From: Ignisphaera cupida
GTDB taxonomy: Archaea > Thermoproteota > Thermoprotei_A > Sulfolobales > Ignisphaeraceae
DNA length: 64,000 nt
Reading direction: 5' to 3'
Assembly: GCF_030186535.1 (NCBI RefSeq)
Contig: NZ_JASNVW010000001.1
Location: 1 to 64,000, forward strand
Every line of letters starts with the position of its first letter. The stretch's first letter is position 1. Position numbers and translations under genes: made by a program. Below, piece after piece: positions 36,299 through 45,816 of this stretch. The notes under the pieces were generated by a model. The model was not told the origin of the DNA. It saw only the letters and a list, made by a program, of their open reading frames with translations, and made no database searches.

Positions 36299-37354
36299 AT
36301 GGGTGTTAATTTAAAGGATTTAATTCCACCTAACTGCAAAACTGAAGTAAGTGATTTGAGGCAATTAGCTCGAAAAATTGTAGCATTTGATGCTTATAAT
36401 GCTTTATACCAGTTTCTAGCTGCCATTAGACAACCAGATGGAACACCTTTAATGGATTCAAAATCTAGAGTAACAAGTCATTTAAGTGGACTTTTCTATA
36501 GAACTATAAATCTTGTTGAAAATGGTATAAAACCTGTTTATGTATTTGATGGAAAACCACCTGAAATTAAAAGAATTGAGTTGGAAAGAAGAAAAGTAAG
36601 GAAAGAGAAAGCACAGAAGTTGGCTGAAAAAGCATATGAGGAGGGGGCTATAGAGGAGGCTGCAAAGTATGTTGTACAGGCAATTAATCTTGAAAGTCCT
36701 ATGGTTAAAGATGCAAAAGATCTTCTAGAGGCTATGGGAATGCCATATGTTCAAGCATCTGAAGAGGGAGAAGCACAAGCTGCGTATCTAGCCAAGAAGG
36801 GTTTAAGCTGGGCTACTGCAAGCCAAGACTATGATTCTCTTCTCTTTGGATCTCCAAGACTAGTTAGAAATCTTACTATAACTGGAAGAAGAAAACTGCC
36901 AGGTAGAGAAGTTTATGTTGAGATAAAACCAGAGATAATAGAGCTAAATACATTACTAAAAGCGTTGGGGATAACAAGAGAACAGCTAATAGATATTGCA
37001 ATATTAATAGGAACAGATTATAACCCAGATGGGGTTGAGGGAATAGGGCCCAAAACAGCTTTACAAATAATTAAAATGCATGGCTCTTTAGAAAAAGCAT
37101 TAAAGTTTTTACCCCAAGCCAAGTTCCCTGAAGACCCACTGAAAATACGAAGCTATTTCCTCAATCCTCCTGTAAATGAAAATGTTGATATTGAGTGGAG
37201 AGAGCCTGACAAAAATAAAATTATTCAAATTTTGGTTAAAGAGCATGATTTTTCTATGGACAGAGTTGAGAATGCTATTAAAAGACTTGAGAAAGGGTAT
37301 AGAGAGTTTATAAAATCGAGCACTACAAGTTTAGATCTCTGGTTCAAGAAATAA
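36299..37354 (+). CDS. fen: flap endonuclease 1 (FEN1)
   Basis: 351 residues. N region (AFDAYNALYQFLAAI, PVYVFDGKPPE), I region with EEGEAQAAYLAKKG and the acidic ASQDYDSLLFG, the helix-hairpin-helix GTDYNPDGVEGIGPKTAL, and a C-terminal PIP box TTSLDLWF that binds PCNA. It removes 5' flaps during Okazaki fragment maturation and repair. Start ATG at 36299; argF follows with one base between stop and next start region. Confidence 0.97.
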   Translation: MGVNLKDLIPPNCKTEVSDLRQLARKIVAFDAYNALYQFLAAIRQPDGTPLMDSKSRVTSHLSGLFYRTINLVENGIKPVYVFDGKPPEIKRIELERRKVRKEKAQKLAEKAYEEGAIEEAAKYVVQAINLESPMVKDAKDLLEAMGMPYVQASEEGEAQAAYLAKKGLSWATASQDYDSLLFGSPRLVRNLTITGRRKLPGREVYVEIKPEIIELNTLLKALGITREQLIDIAILIGTDYNPDGVEGIGPKTALQIIKMHGSLEKALKFLPQAKFPEDPLKIRSYFLNPPVNENVDIEWREPDKNKIIQILVKEHDFSMDRVENAIKRLEKGYREFIKSSTTSLDLWFKK

Positions 37355-37355
37355 C

Positions 37356-38315
37356 ATGGTGATGAGTAAAATGTTTATCAACAGCTTGCGTAACAGAGAT
37401 TTATTGTCTATTGCAGATCTATCTAGAGATGAGTTAAAATCATTAATTGAGCTAAGCTTTAAGCTTAAAGAGCTTTACTATAATGGTGTTAGATATTTAA
37501 ATGTGTTAAATGGCAAAGTTGTTGCATTGATATTTGAAAAGCATAGCACAAGAACAAGGGTAAGTTTGCAGGTTGCTATACATCAACTTGGTGGCCATTC
37601 CCTCTATCTCTCTTCACAGGAGCTTCAACTAGCTAGAGGTGAGCCTGTAAAGGATACTGCAAGAGTTTTGGAAAGATATGTTGACGGTATAGCAGCTAGA
37701 GTTTATAGCCACAAATCTCTTATGGAATTAGCAGATTATGCTAAGATTCCTGTTATAAACGCTTTAAGTGATGTTGAACATCCGCTTCAAGCACTAGCAG
37801 ATGTCATGACCATTTTAGAATTTAAGAAGAATTTAAAGAATGTAAAAATTGTGTTTGTTGGTGATGGTAGAGACAATGTTGCACATAGCTTAATGCTTGC
37901 AGTAGCAATGCTTGGAGGAACAATATTTATAGCAACACCACAAGGCTATGAACCTGAGCCAAGACTATACAATTTAGCTAGAGATTATGCAAATGAGTCT
38001 GGAGGGTATGTAGCTATAGTTAGAGATCCCATAGAGGCTGTTAGCAATGCTGATGTGATCTATACTGATGTATGGATTAGCATGGGACAAGAAAGTGAGA
38101 GAGACAAACGTGTAAAAGATTTAAGACCTTATCAAGTAAATAAACAGCTTGTATCGTATGCAAAAAAAGATTACATATTTATGCATTGTCTTCCTGCACA
38201 TAGAAACGAGGAGGTTACAGAGGATGTTATAGAGTCTCCAAATTCTGTTGTGTGGCAACAAGCAGAAAATAGATTACATACCTCAAAAGCTGTTTTCGCA
38301 TCAATTCTAGGGTAA
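37356..38315 (+). CDS. argF: ornithine carbamoyltransferase
   Basis: 319 residues. Carbamoyl-phosphate motif KHSTRTRVS, HPLQALAD, and the ornithine-specific HCLPAHR near the C-terminus; FVGDGRDNVAHSLMLAVAMLGG is the second-domain entry. Forms citrulline from ornithine and carbamoyl phosphate (or the reverse in arginine catabolism). No other arginine gene is in the window, so the direction of use is not clear. Confidence 0.93.
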   Translation: MVMSKMFINSLRNRDLLSIADLSRDELKSLIELSFKLKELYYNGVRYLNVLNGKVVALIFEKHSTRTRVSLQVAIHQLGGHSLYLSSQELQLARGEPVKDTARVLERYVDGIAARVYSHKSLMELADYAKIPVINALSDVEHPLQALADVMTILEFKKNLKNVKIVFVGDGRDNVAHSLMLAVAMLGGTIFIATPQGYEPEPRLYNLARDYANESGGYVAIVRDPIEAVSNADVIYTDVWISMGQESERDKRVKDLRPYQVNKQLVSYAKKDYIFMHCLPAHRNEEVTEDVIESPNSVVWQQAENRLHTSKAVFASILG

Positions 38316-38621
38316 AACACCAATTCTTGATAACAAAACCTCAAATCTGTTTTCTCTACATGTGTAAACACATTCAGAAAAACACTCATTATCTCTATAA
38401 CCATTATGGTTATGGCACTGAGCGTTGCATTCATGTTCACAAAGCAAAACATTAGGCTCTAAAATAATGAAGTTTCCTGCTTTATTAATGCGAAAGAGAT
38501 GAGCTAGATTAGCATTTCTCAGATAATCCCATATTTTATTGCCGTAATCAATTGAAGTTATTACGAAACCATATTGCCTAATCATTTTTTCAATAGATCT
38601 AATTAACTCAGATTCACTCAT
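38307..38621 (-). CDS. hypothetical protein with cysteine/histidine-rich segment
   Basis: 104 residues, unknown family. The middle has LCEHECNAQCHNHNGYR and NECFSECVYTCR: six cysteines with CX3C-CX3C spacing and two histidines that could bind metal or form disulfides. Last gene of a three-gene minus-strand operon; overlaps the preceding gene by 4 bases. Also overlaps argF's end by 9 bases. Confidence 0.55.
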   Translation of the reverse strand: MSESELIRSIEKMIRQYGFVITSIDYGNKIWDYLRNANLAHLFRINKAGNFIILEPNVLLCEHECNAQCHNHNGYRDNECFSECVYTCRENRFEVLLSRIGVLP

Positions 38622-39004
38622 TTAAGCTCAGCCTCAACATACTTTAAAATATTCTTAATTAAATGCACAGCCTCTCTATCTCCAGAAACATATCTTAGTC
38701 TACCTCTAATGTATTTAACCTTTAGCAAGTCTAGGCCATCGCTATTCTTTACATTGATATACCCCTTCACATGTTTTCGCCAGTTTATTGTTAACTCAAT
38801 TAATACAACAAACAAATTATCTTCTACATCAATATGAACACACCTGCTTTCACCCCTTGAATATACTCCTTTGCAACTCCAAGAACTAGAAATCTTTATT
38901 GGTAGCACTTCCCCATTCTCGTTAACAATAAAAGCTTTTGCAATTCTTCGATGCTTACCACTATTGCTTCTAGTATTCTCAATTCTAAACGATATTCTAC
39001 TCAA
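38618..39004 (-). CDS. hypothetical protein, 128 residues
   Basis: No family recognised. Beta-rich (RIENTRSNSGKHRRIAKAFI, SWSCKGVYSR, FVVLIELTINW), ends in a helix VHLIKNILKYVEAELK. Middle gene of the operon 39245-38307; overlaps both neighbours by 4-8 bases. Confidence 0.5.
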   Translation of the reverse strand: MSRISFRIENTRSNSGKHRRIAKAFIVNENGEVLPIKISSSWSCKGVYSRGESRCVHIDVEDNLFVVLIELTINWRKHVKGYINVKNSDGLDLLKVKYIRGRLRYVSGDREAVHLIKNILKYVEAELK

Positions 39005-39245
39005 CTTTTAAAACACCTCCAAGCATTTTCCATTTATTCACATTCTCAGCAAATATACATATAATGTCTTTCCCCATACCCATAGAACTTATGTCTATTC
39101 TTGTAACACCACTTATCTCTACAAGCTTTACATTTTCATAGGCACTGCTATCAATACAAGCTCCTTCATAATTATATAAATCAATTTTCACAACTTGTTT
39201 AGATGTTGAAAAACATATTCTTGCATACATCTGATTAAGCACCAA
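38997..39245 (-). CDS. hypothetical protein, 82 residues
   Basis: No family recognised. Short beta strands (ARICFSTSKQVVKIDLY, NVKLVEISGVTRIDIS, DIICIFAENV). First gene of the three-gene unit; overlaps the next gene by 8 bases, which supports all three being real and translated together. Confidence 0.5.
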   Translation of the reverse strand: MVLNQMYARICFSTSKQVVKIDLYNYEGACIDSSAYENVKLVEISGVTRIDISSMGMGKDIICIFAENVNKWKMLGGVLKVE

Positions 39246-39414
39246 ATCATAGTCTTGTAACTTAAAGCCTCACCTTTTATGGCAAGAATAAATATTTATA
39301 AAATTTTCTTCTTTTGCTTTCAATAGTTAAGGATGTTTGTTTTGCAATTTCAAACATAAACAAATTTGTTGGGGATAAACGTAAACTTTATCAGACAACT
39401 CTATTCATAATATC

Positions 39415-39927
39415 TTGTGTGAAAACTCTATGTCATCTGCTATTAAAAAGTTTGAGGTTATAGATGTTCCAATTCCACATGGTGCTAATGTTATTGTGGG
39501 GCAAAGCCATTTTATAAAAACTGTAGAGGATTTATATGAAGCTTTGGTAACTTCTGTACCCAATATAAAATTTGGGATAGCTTTTAATGAGGCTAGTGGA
39601 AAAAGGCTTGTAAGATATGATGGAAATGATGAGGAGCTTGTTAAACTTGCTATTGATGTTGCTTTAAAAATTGGTGCAGGTCATGTATTTGTTTTGTATA
39701 TAAGAAATGCTTGGCCCATTAATGTGTTGAATGCTTTGAAGAATGTTCAAGAGGTTGTCAAAATATATGCTGCTACTGCAAACCCATTGCAGATAATAGT
39801 AGTGGAAACAAATCAGGGAAGAGGAGTTATTGGTGTAGTTGATGGCTATACACCACTAGGTGTTGAAGACACTAATGAAAAACGTGAAAGATATGAGTTT
39901 CTTAGAAAAATAGGTTACAAGAAATGA
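39415..39927 (+). CDS. adenosine-specific kinase family (COG1839)
   Basis: 170 residues from GTG 39415; the conserved part starts near [31 protein letters not shown]. Further family motifs: [32 protein letters not shown] and [17 protein letters not shown]. Members are archaeal and reported as adenosine-specific kinases. It overlaps the next gene by 4 bases (ATGA). Confidence 0.85.
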   Translation: MCENSMSSAIKKFEVIDVPIPHGANVIVGQSHFIKTVEDLYEALVTSVPNIKFGIAFNEASGKRLVRYDGNDEELVKLAIDVALKIGAGHVFVLYIRNAWPINVLNALKNVQEVVKIYAATANPLQIIVVETNQGRGVIGVVDGYTPLGVEDTNEKRERYEFLRKIGYKK

Positions 39928-40538
39928 GTACACAAAGCACAGTAATTATTGAGAAGTATTGTTTCCAACCACTTGAAACATCAATGTTTATTTTACATGT
40001 TCTAAAAAAATGTGGTGAGTCAACGGAGCAGGTAGAAGAGGATACTGCTAATAAGTTTATAGAAAATGATGATTTATTTCATTCTTGGATTCTTTCAATT
40101 CTTGAAAAAGATTTTCGTGGAGGCGTTATAAAGGCATCGATAAATTATCATGGCAAGAATTACTCAACTCTATTTTTTAAGGAACCAGAAATAGATTCTA
40201 ATTACTTGATTATACCAATACCATATATGGCAAGGTTAATGAAAATTATAGTATTACAGAATTTAGATAGTGGAGAGGTAACAGTTAAGGAAACTATAAG
40301 TCAAGACTCTACAAATATTCTCGAGTTTTCTAATGACAGCATTTATGTGTTTTTCAATCCAATAAAAATACATAATAGCTTAAGTAATTTCATTATAGTT
40401 ACTGATACAGGTGTAGAGAGGATTTCAGTAAACAATTTGATTAAGCTACCTTTAGAGAAAAAGAAATCAGTTTCCAAAAAGAAAAAGAAAAGAAAGTCCA
40501 GAAAGAGAAAAACTAAAAAGAAAAAGAAGAAACAATAA
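39924..40538 (+). CDS. hypothetical protein with polylysine tail
   Basis: 204 residues. The first 170 residues are unrecognised ([35 protein letters not shown]). The last about 30 residues are almost purely Lys/Arg with a few Ser and Thr, suggesting nucleic-acid or membrane binding. It is translationally coupled to the adenosine-kinase-family gene by an ATGA overlap. Confidence 0.6.
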   Translation: MSTQSTVIIEKYCFQPLETSMFILHVLKKCGESTEQVEEDTANKFIENDDLFHSWILSILEKDFRGGVIKASINYHGKNYSTLFFKEPEIDSNYLIIPIPYMARLMKIIVLQNLDSGEVTVKETISQDSTNILEFSNDSIYVFFNPIKIHNSLSNFIIVTDTGVERISVNNLIKLPLEKKKSVSKKKKKRKSRKRKTKKKKKKQ

Positions 40539-40544
40539 TAGCTA

Positions 40545-40865
40545 CTACTTCCTGCTTGAAACAATTATATTGTAGAGAACTTCTCTCAAAGTTTTTGATA
40601 AAGAGTAGCATCCATATCCTTGTTCAAGCAAACCTTTTTCCACAAGTTTTCTTATCACAAATTTTGGATCACTAACTTTGTACATGAATCTCAATTCTCT
40701 TAAAGCTATTAATGAACCAACTGAAATATTTTGTATAAAGTATTCTAAAACCTTTACCTCATCAGAAGAAAGTGACAATATTTTTTTCTTCAAATCATCA
40801 TCTTTGATATATTGCAAAAGATTTGACAAAATCTTGCTCTCCATGTTGCTAACCAGTTTTAACAA
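40545..40865 (-). CDS. small winged-helix-like hypothetical protein
   Basis: 106 residues. SSDEVKVLEYFIQNISVGSLIALREL and DPKFVIRKLVEKGLLEQGYGCYSLS form an HTH with a wing, typical of small archaeal DNA-binding proteins. ATG at 40865 or at 40844 (second Met). Target unknown. Confidence 0.55.
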   Translation of the reverse strand: MLKLVSNMESKILSNLLQYIKDDDLKKKILSLSSDEVKVLEYFIQNISVGSLIALRELRFMYKVSDPKFVIRKLVEKGLLEQGYGCYSLSKTLREVLYNIIVSSRK

Positions 40866-41061
40866 CTTCTATTTATCATTGTTTTAAGCATTATAAACTA
40901 TTTTTACAATTAACAAACACATAGCACATATTTTTATAGGGGGTACAATAAAAATTAAGTAACTCGCTAAACAGTTTAAATAGGGTTTTTAAGGGTCCTC
41001 AATTAATTATTGATAGAAAAGTTTATAAATAGATTTGATATGTAGCTCTTGGTGAGTCGAA

Positions 41062-41430
41062 ATGAGTGCAGCAATGAGAACAGTGCTAGTATATGGTAAG
41101 CATGTAGTAGGAAATTTGTATAATTGCAATCCAGAGAAGCTAGGGAATATGCTATACCTTATAAATCTAGTGAGAAATGCTGCAAAAGTTGGAAACATGA
41201 CTCTTCTTGACATCAAGTCCTGGAAAATAGGAAATGGTGTTAGTATTGTGGGAATAGTGTTAGAGAGTCATATATCCATACATACATGGCCTGAACACAA
41301 TTTTGCAACAGTTGATGTGTATAGCTGTGGTTCTCATACAAATCCTGAAAAAGCATTTGACTACATAGCTTCATCATTAGAAGCGCAAAGAATTGAAAAG
41401 AGAGTTATTGATAGAAGCTATGAGATTTAA
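41062..41430 (+). CDS. S-adenosylmethionine decarboxylase proenzyme family (SpeH or crenarchaeal arginine decarboxylase)
   Basis: 122 residues. The autocatalytic cleavage site [11 protein letters not shown] (Ser becomes the pyruvoyl group) and downstream [16 protein letters not shown] are typical. In crenarchaea two close paralogues exist: one decarboxylates SAM for polyamines, the other arginine; the specificity is not decided here. It stands alone, with TATA-like TTTATAAATAG at about 41022-41031 and GGTGAG upstream of the ATG. Confidence 0.88.
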   Translation: MSAAMRTVLVYGKHVVGNLYNCNPEKLGNMLYLINLVRNAAKVGNMTLLDIKSWKIGNGVSIVGIVLESHISIHTWPEHNFATVDVYSCGSHTNPEKAFDYIASSLEAQRIEKRVIDRSYEI

Positions 41431-41499
41431 ATTCTCTTACATTTATCTATTCTTTCAAAGCAATATGTTTAAACCAAAAATTCTTATTATGTTGATTAG

Positions 41500-41573
41500 T
41501 GGGCCCGCGGGGATTTGAACCCCGGACCTCCGCCTCGTCAGGGCGGCGTCCTACCAGACTAGACGACGGGCCC
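41500..41573 (-). tRNA. tRNA-Val(GAC)
   Basis: Acceptor GGGCCCG/CGGGCCC, anticodon stem CCGCC/GGCGG with loop CTGACGA (anticodon GAC), T arm CGGGG-TTCAAAT-CCCCG, discriminator A. It differs from tRNA-Val(CAC) at 53745 only in the anticodon loop. No intron. Confidence 0.97.
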
Positions 41574-41657
41574 CAGTACTAACTCTGATTTTATGTGAGC
41601 ATTATAAGCTTTAATTCAAAACAATTTCTTAAAAAAAAAAAGAATTTAGTTTAGTGG

Positions 41658-41764
41658 AGCCGGGGCCGGGATTCGAACCCGGGAATTATCGGGTCTCGAC
41701 AGGCGGTTTCTTAGCCGGAAAGCCCGCTGCAGCCCGACGCCTTAGACCTCTCGGCCACCCCGGC
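41658..41764 (-). tRNA. tRNA-Cys(GCA) with 32-base intron
   Basis: Acceptor GCCGGGG/CCCCGGC with discriminator U (as in tRNA-Cys). The anticodon stem TCGGG/CCCGA encloses CTGCAG, then a 32-base intron (41695-41726), then A. Anticodon GCA. The intron sits at the canonical 37/38 position and can form a bulge-helix-bulge-like fold. Mature length is about 75. Confidence 0.93.
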
Positions 41765-41838
41765 TCTGAAAAGCACATAATATATTTTTGCCTTTAGGAG
41801 TAATAAGGTTATCGCTATTTTAAAAATTGAAGTTAGAA

Positions 41839-41954
41839 TGCCGCCGGGGGGATTTGAACCCCCGACCTCCCGGTCTTCAGCTTCGCCGAACACCTGTGCC
41901 AAAGTTTCCTGGCACAGGTGTTCACGGGCGCTCTCCCAGCTGAGCTACGGCGGC
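41839..41954 (-). tRNA. tRNA-Phe(GAA) with intron inside the anticodon stem (30/31)
   Basis: Acceptor GCCGCCG/CGGCGGC with discriminator A. Removing the 43-base segment 41882-41924 restores stem CCCGG/CCGGG and loop CTGAAGA with anticodon GAA; with it in place the stem cannot form. The intron therefore lies between positions 30 and 31, not at 37/38. It contains a perfect long hairpin (GAACACCTGTGCCA and its complement). Mature length 73. Confidence 0.9.
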
Positions 41955-42011
41955 TATTTTTCATTTTCTATTTTTGTTCCCAGGTTTTTAATTTTTGTTG
42001 CAGTTGTGTTT

Positions 42012-43187
42012 CTATTCTATGAAGTCTTGTGTTTGTATTTTCATTGGTATGTAGGTGTCCATTAGAAAGTGAAGTCCTTTTCCAGTTAATGCCTCTATTT
42101 CTAGTTTGCTTTGTTTTTGTAGAAATATGTTTATTTCTTTACTCCATTTCTCTGTTTTGAACCATTCGTAATTTAACAGTTCTTGAGCTCTTTTGATATC
42201 TGTTTTCTTAGCTTTTATTATAAAGTTTCTTCTTTCCGATTCTGATAAGTATGGCTTTTTGTTTTTATCTCCAAATATGTCTGTCATGCTTACTCCTAAG
42301 AATTTTGCTTTTGGCGTTGCTAGTCTTTCGCTTTCATATGATAGTGTTATTGAGCCAATTTTGAAAACACTGTATATGTACCATCCATATGGATCAGCAT
42401 CTGTTAATATATATACCGGCAGCTTTAGCTCCTCATTCAATCTTCTTACAAATCTTCTTGTTGCTCTATCTGGTTGCCCAGCGCTTGTCACAAGTATTGC
42501 TCTATATTTTTTCCAGAACCCAGCTCTATGCAGTTGCTGAAAAACAGCGTCCTTCTCAACAACAAGCACAAACTCTGCATTAACATCGATAAACTCTATT
42601 AGATCTGGTGTTGGCTCTATAGCATATGCTCCATGACCCATCTTACTCAAGTCAATAACATCATCACCTGATCTAATCCTCATATCCCCAACAACTTTCC
42701 CTTTCTCCTTGCTCAAAATAAGCATTTCCTCTCTAAGCAAATTCACCAAAACCTCTATATCCCTCAAAACAGAATCACTTTCTTTTTGCTCATCCCACGT
42801 ATTCTCCTCCTCGACCCTGCCCTTATGATCTCTATATCTAATGCTATGCTTACCCCTATAAAACAAATCTCTTATTGTTGGATACTCATTATTTATAAGA
42901 GCATCGTATATTATCTTAGCCATTAGAAGTGTTTGCATAAACTTTCTAGCTTCTTTAACATCCAAAAAGCTTCTCTCAAATGTTGCTGGACCTAAGAGAA
43001 GCAACCCCTTTTCCTTATCATATATAGTGTTTGACAGTGTTCTCTTCGGTATTACAAGCCTTGGTTCCTCGCAATTCAAAACAGCTTTGACAACTTTCTC
43101 AAAAACTTCATTAAACTTTTCAGCAGCTTTTATCCTAGCCCTGATATCCACAGAAGATATGAATTTTTTGGTTTGCTCCATAGCCAT
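42012..43187 (-). CDS. top6A: DNA topoisomerase VI subunit A
   Basis: About 391 residues from the ATG at 43187, which has GGTGA 6 bases upstream and falls 14 bases after the top6B stop (the frame extends 11 codons further). Catalytic Tyr lies in the region TIRDLFYRGKH; the Toprim acidic residues are in FVLVVEKDAVFQQL and YILTDADPYGWYIY. Cuts double-stranded DNA and is the relative of Spo11. Confidence 0.95.
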   Translation of the reverse strand: MAMEQTKKFISSVDIRARIKAAEKFNEVFEKVVKAVLNCEEPRLVIPKRTLSNTIYDKEKGLLLLGPATFERSFLDVKEARKFMQTLLMAKIIYDALINNEYPTIRDLFYRGKHSIRYRDHKGRVEEENTWDEQKESDSVLRDIEVLVNLLREEMLILSKEKGKVVGDMRIRSGDDVIDLSKMGHGAYAIEPTPDLIEFIDVNAEFVLVVEKDAVFQQLHRAGFWKKYRAILVTSAGQPDRATRRFVRRLNEELKLPVYILTDADPYGWYIYSVFKIGSITLSYESERLATPKAKFLGVSMTDIFGDKNKKPYLSESERRNFIIKAKKTDIKRAQELLNYEWFKTEKWSKEINIFLQKQSKLEIEALTGKGLHFLMDTYIPMKIQTQDFIE

Positions 43188-43200
43188 GTATTTCACCACA

Positions 43201-44790
43201 TCATTCAACTGATAAAACAACGTCTCTTGGCGATGAAATATTCTTTAAGCTATCTCTAAACCTGTTCTTGACTAATTCAAAAAGCTTTGACTCCAAAGTC
43301 TCCACATTAACTGGTTCAGGATTGCTTTTTGCAAATACCACTAAGGCGCTAGCAATTTCTGGAATGTATTTAATCAATGTTATTGCTTTTCTAGCTGCCT
43401 CCTCCTCTTTTTGTTTCCTAGCTAAATAAAGCTTTAGAGATCTTGCAACATGTCTAACACCCTCCTCAATCTCATTCTCCAATATGGGAACCTCAGCAAT
43501 ACTTTCTTTACCAACACCCTTATACGGTATTTTAGTGCCGCAAACATGAACAAGAATAGCTATTGGTGCTGGAAAAACTATGTCGTAATAACCCCAGTCA
43601 ATATTTTCTGATACCACTTTCCAAGCAACATCACTTTTCTCATCATACAGAAGCGGTATCTTGTTTGCAAATCTCAATAGCAAAGGTTCTTCAACAGGCT
43701 CTATAGCACCTCCATAAGCAATGCCAACCTCAACTATCATGGAGTGTCCCTCGTAAACAATAGGCTTTCTTGTAATAGCATCAACAAATTCTGGTTTTAG
43801 AATTGAACTCAACCCAATTTTTATAAGATCTGATCCTATTGGCGAAAGATGGTCAGATCTAGGCTTTCTAAATTCGTTAAACTCCTTTAATGCTCTAACA
43901 AGCTTTTCTAAATCATCTTTTGATAACGTCTTGGGATTTGCATTTGGATCAAAATTATTTTTAGTAATAAATCTTTCAGCCAAAACCCTGCCAACACCTT
44001 GAAACTCTTCCGAGAGAAAGTCTAGAAGTGTTTGTGTCTTTGTTTCACTAATCATTGCTTTTAGCATCTCAAGATCTATTCCATGTGGATGTGGCTTTGT
44101 TTCCCTTGGTGGTGGTGGTAGTTTATCGACAACTCTTTGATAAATCTTTATCTCTCCATCGGGAGTTCTAAAAACTATATTTGCATAGGGAGTGACTATA
44201 GCTGTTCTCTTAACATACTCCAAAACTTTTTGTCTAGCCTTGCCCCAATCACCCTCAATAGCAACTTTTACAATAGTTCCATGCCAACTGGTTTTATTTG
44301 GCCACCAGCTCTTCTCAAGCACAATAGGCTTGTTCTCCTTAATATCTATCATTATTTTGTATTTGTAAATCTTTTTCGAGTTTATCGTTGCAGACACTAT
44401 TTCTGCAGGTTCTCCAACAGTTATTTGACCATATAAAATAACCATTTTTGCTCCAAGACCGAAAAGCCCTCTTGTTTGCCTCAAGACATATTTTGAGCTG
44501 AAAAGAACTCTTCCAAAAGCATCTGGAACATAGTTTTCTGGAACACCAATTCCATTGTCTTTAACAGTTATCCTATAGACATAGGTTTTGTTAGGATCTC
44601 TATCTATTGATATTGAGATTTCTGGTAAAATCCCATGAGAATCTGTTGCATCTAAAGCATTTTCAACAAGTTCTCTAACAGATTGATACAATGCTCTTGC
44701 GGGATTTGCAAAACCAGCTATCTCCTTATTTCGATAGAAAAACTCTGCAGGGCTTATGCTTCTAAACTTCTCTGCTGTACTCATTACCAT
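43201..44790 (-). CDS. top6B: DNA topoisomerase VI subunit B
   Basis: 529 residues. GHKL ATPase: LVENALDATDSHG (Bergerat N-box), KDNGIGVPEN, TRGLFGLGAKMVI; then a transducer domain (PANKIPLLYDEKSDV-like segment) and a helical tail. It powers strand passage with subunit A. First gene of the top6BA operon. Confidence 0.96.
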   Translation of the reverse strand: MVMSTAEKFRSISPAEFFYRNKEIAGFANPARALYQSVRELVENALDATDSHGILPEISISIDRDPNKTYVYRITVKDNGIGVPENYVPDAFGRVLFSSKYVLRQTRGLFGLGAKMVILYGQITVGEPAEIVSATINSKKIYKYKIMIDIKENKPIVLEKSWWPNKTSWHGTIVKVAIEGDWGKARQKVLEYVKRTAIVTPYANIVFRTPDGEIKIYQRVVDKLPPPPRETKPHPHGIDLEMLKAMISETKTQTLLDFLSEEFQGVGRVLAERFITKNNFDPNANPKTLSKDDLEKLVRALKEFNEFRKPRSDHLSPIGSDLIKIGLSSILKPEFVDAITRKPIVYEGHSMIVEVGIAYGGAIEPVEEPLLLRFANKIPLLYDEKSDVAWKVVSENIDWGYYDIVFPAPIAILVHVCGTKIPYKGVGKESIAEVPILENEIEEGVRHVARSLKLYLARKQKEEEAARKAITLIKYIPEIASALVVFAKSNPEPVNVETLESKLFELVKNRFRDSLKNISSPRDVVLSVE

Positions 44791-44883
44791 CTTGCGCCTC
44801 TAATACACACCCTAATACTCTAAATTCTAATGGAAGAAAATATAAGCAATAATATTAAAGATATGTAGAAGAAGAATTGAACA

Positions 44884-45816
44884 CTACTTTAGAAAAATAG
44901 CTGCATAAGCTATTATAGGTAACACCAGTGTTGCATCTGCATAAACAACAACATTCTTTGCTTTTTCCTTCAGCTTACCCCATGTAATAGCTTCTTTGGG
45001 TCTTGCACCACTCAATGACCCATCCCATTCAGTAGCTGTGGTTATGTATATTGCGTAATCTAAACCTCCATGAAATTGAGCCCACCACAATGTGTGATGC
45101 TTGCTTATTCCACCACCAATTATTAAAGCTCCAATGCAATTTGCATGAAAAACAATATCTGCAAGTTCTTTCTCATCCTTAAACACATCAATGTTAAACT
45201 TATTGAATTGTGAAAAGGTTAGAAGAGCTGTTCCAAAAGCACCGTCAAGAAACCCTGGAACATATATTGGTGTATTTGAAAGTGCGGCATTTCTAAGAAT
45301 TGACTTTTCGTCATATATTCTTTTTCCAATTTCATAAAGAATTTCTCTTACACCAAATGCTTTCAAACCATATTGAGACACTATTTCATGTAAGAATTTG
45401 TGAACAACCTTTTCTATAAGTGGCCCATAGCTATCAACAGGTATAAACACATTTCCAAGTCTGTGCATACCCTTCTTATACAACTCCACATCATCTGCAT
45501 CAAAAAAGCCCTTTAAATATTTGCCACCAAAACTTTTCGCAATATCATGATCTACAGCACCACAGGTTGTTATTACAACATTGAATATCTTCTCTTTAAT
45601 GAGCTGAGCTATAATGCTTCTTGCACCTGTAGCCACAATGTTTCCTGTAAACGAAATTATTCTAATATCGCATTTGTCTCTAACTTCCTTAACAATGTTT
45701 ATAGCATCAAATAGATGTGAAGCCATAAAACCATGTATTTTTCCATATATACTAATTAGATCCTCTACCTTCATATCTTTTAACAGAAAAGGTTCTTCAA
45801 CTTCATGCAACTCCAT
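44884..45816 (-). CDS. dys: deoxyhypusine synthase
   Basis: 310 residues. LDGAFGTALLTFSQ, IIGGGISKHHTLWWAQFHGGLDYAIYITTATEWDGSLSGARPKEAI; the Lys of GGGISKHH is the catalytic residue. Transfers the butylamine group of spermidine to a Lys in aIF5A. Start ATG overlaps the hisS stop by 14 bases; third gene of the endA-like, hisS, dys operon. Confidence 0.95.
   Translation of the reverse strand: MELHEVEEPFLLKDMKVEDLISIYGKIHGFMASHLFDAINIVKEVRDKCDIRIISFTGNIVATGARSIIAQLIKEKIFNVVITTCGAVDHDIAKSFGGKYLKGFFDADDVELYKKGMHRLGNVFIPVDSYGPLIEKVVHKFLHEIVSQYGLKAFGVREILYEIGKRIYDEKSILRNAALSNTPIYVPGFLDGAFGTALLTFSQFNKFNIDVFKDEKELADIVFHANCIGALIIGGGISKHHTLWWAQFHGGLDYAIYITTATEWDGSLSGARPKEAITWGKLKEKAKNVVVYADATLVLPIIAYAAIFLK

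Noticed and set aside
41711-42065. Frames on both strands across the tRNA-Cys and tRNA-Phe genes
   Set aside because: They are products of the GC-rich tRNA sequences, with no start signals.
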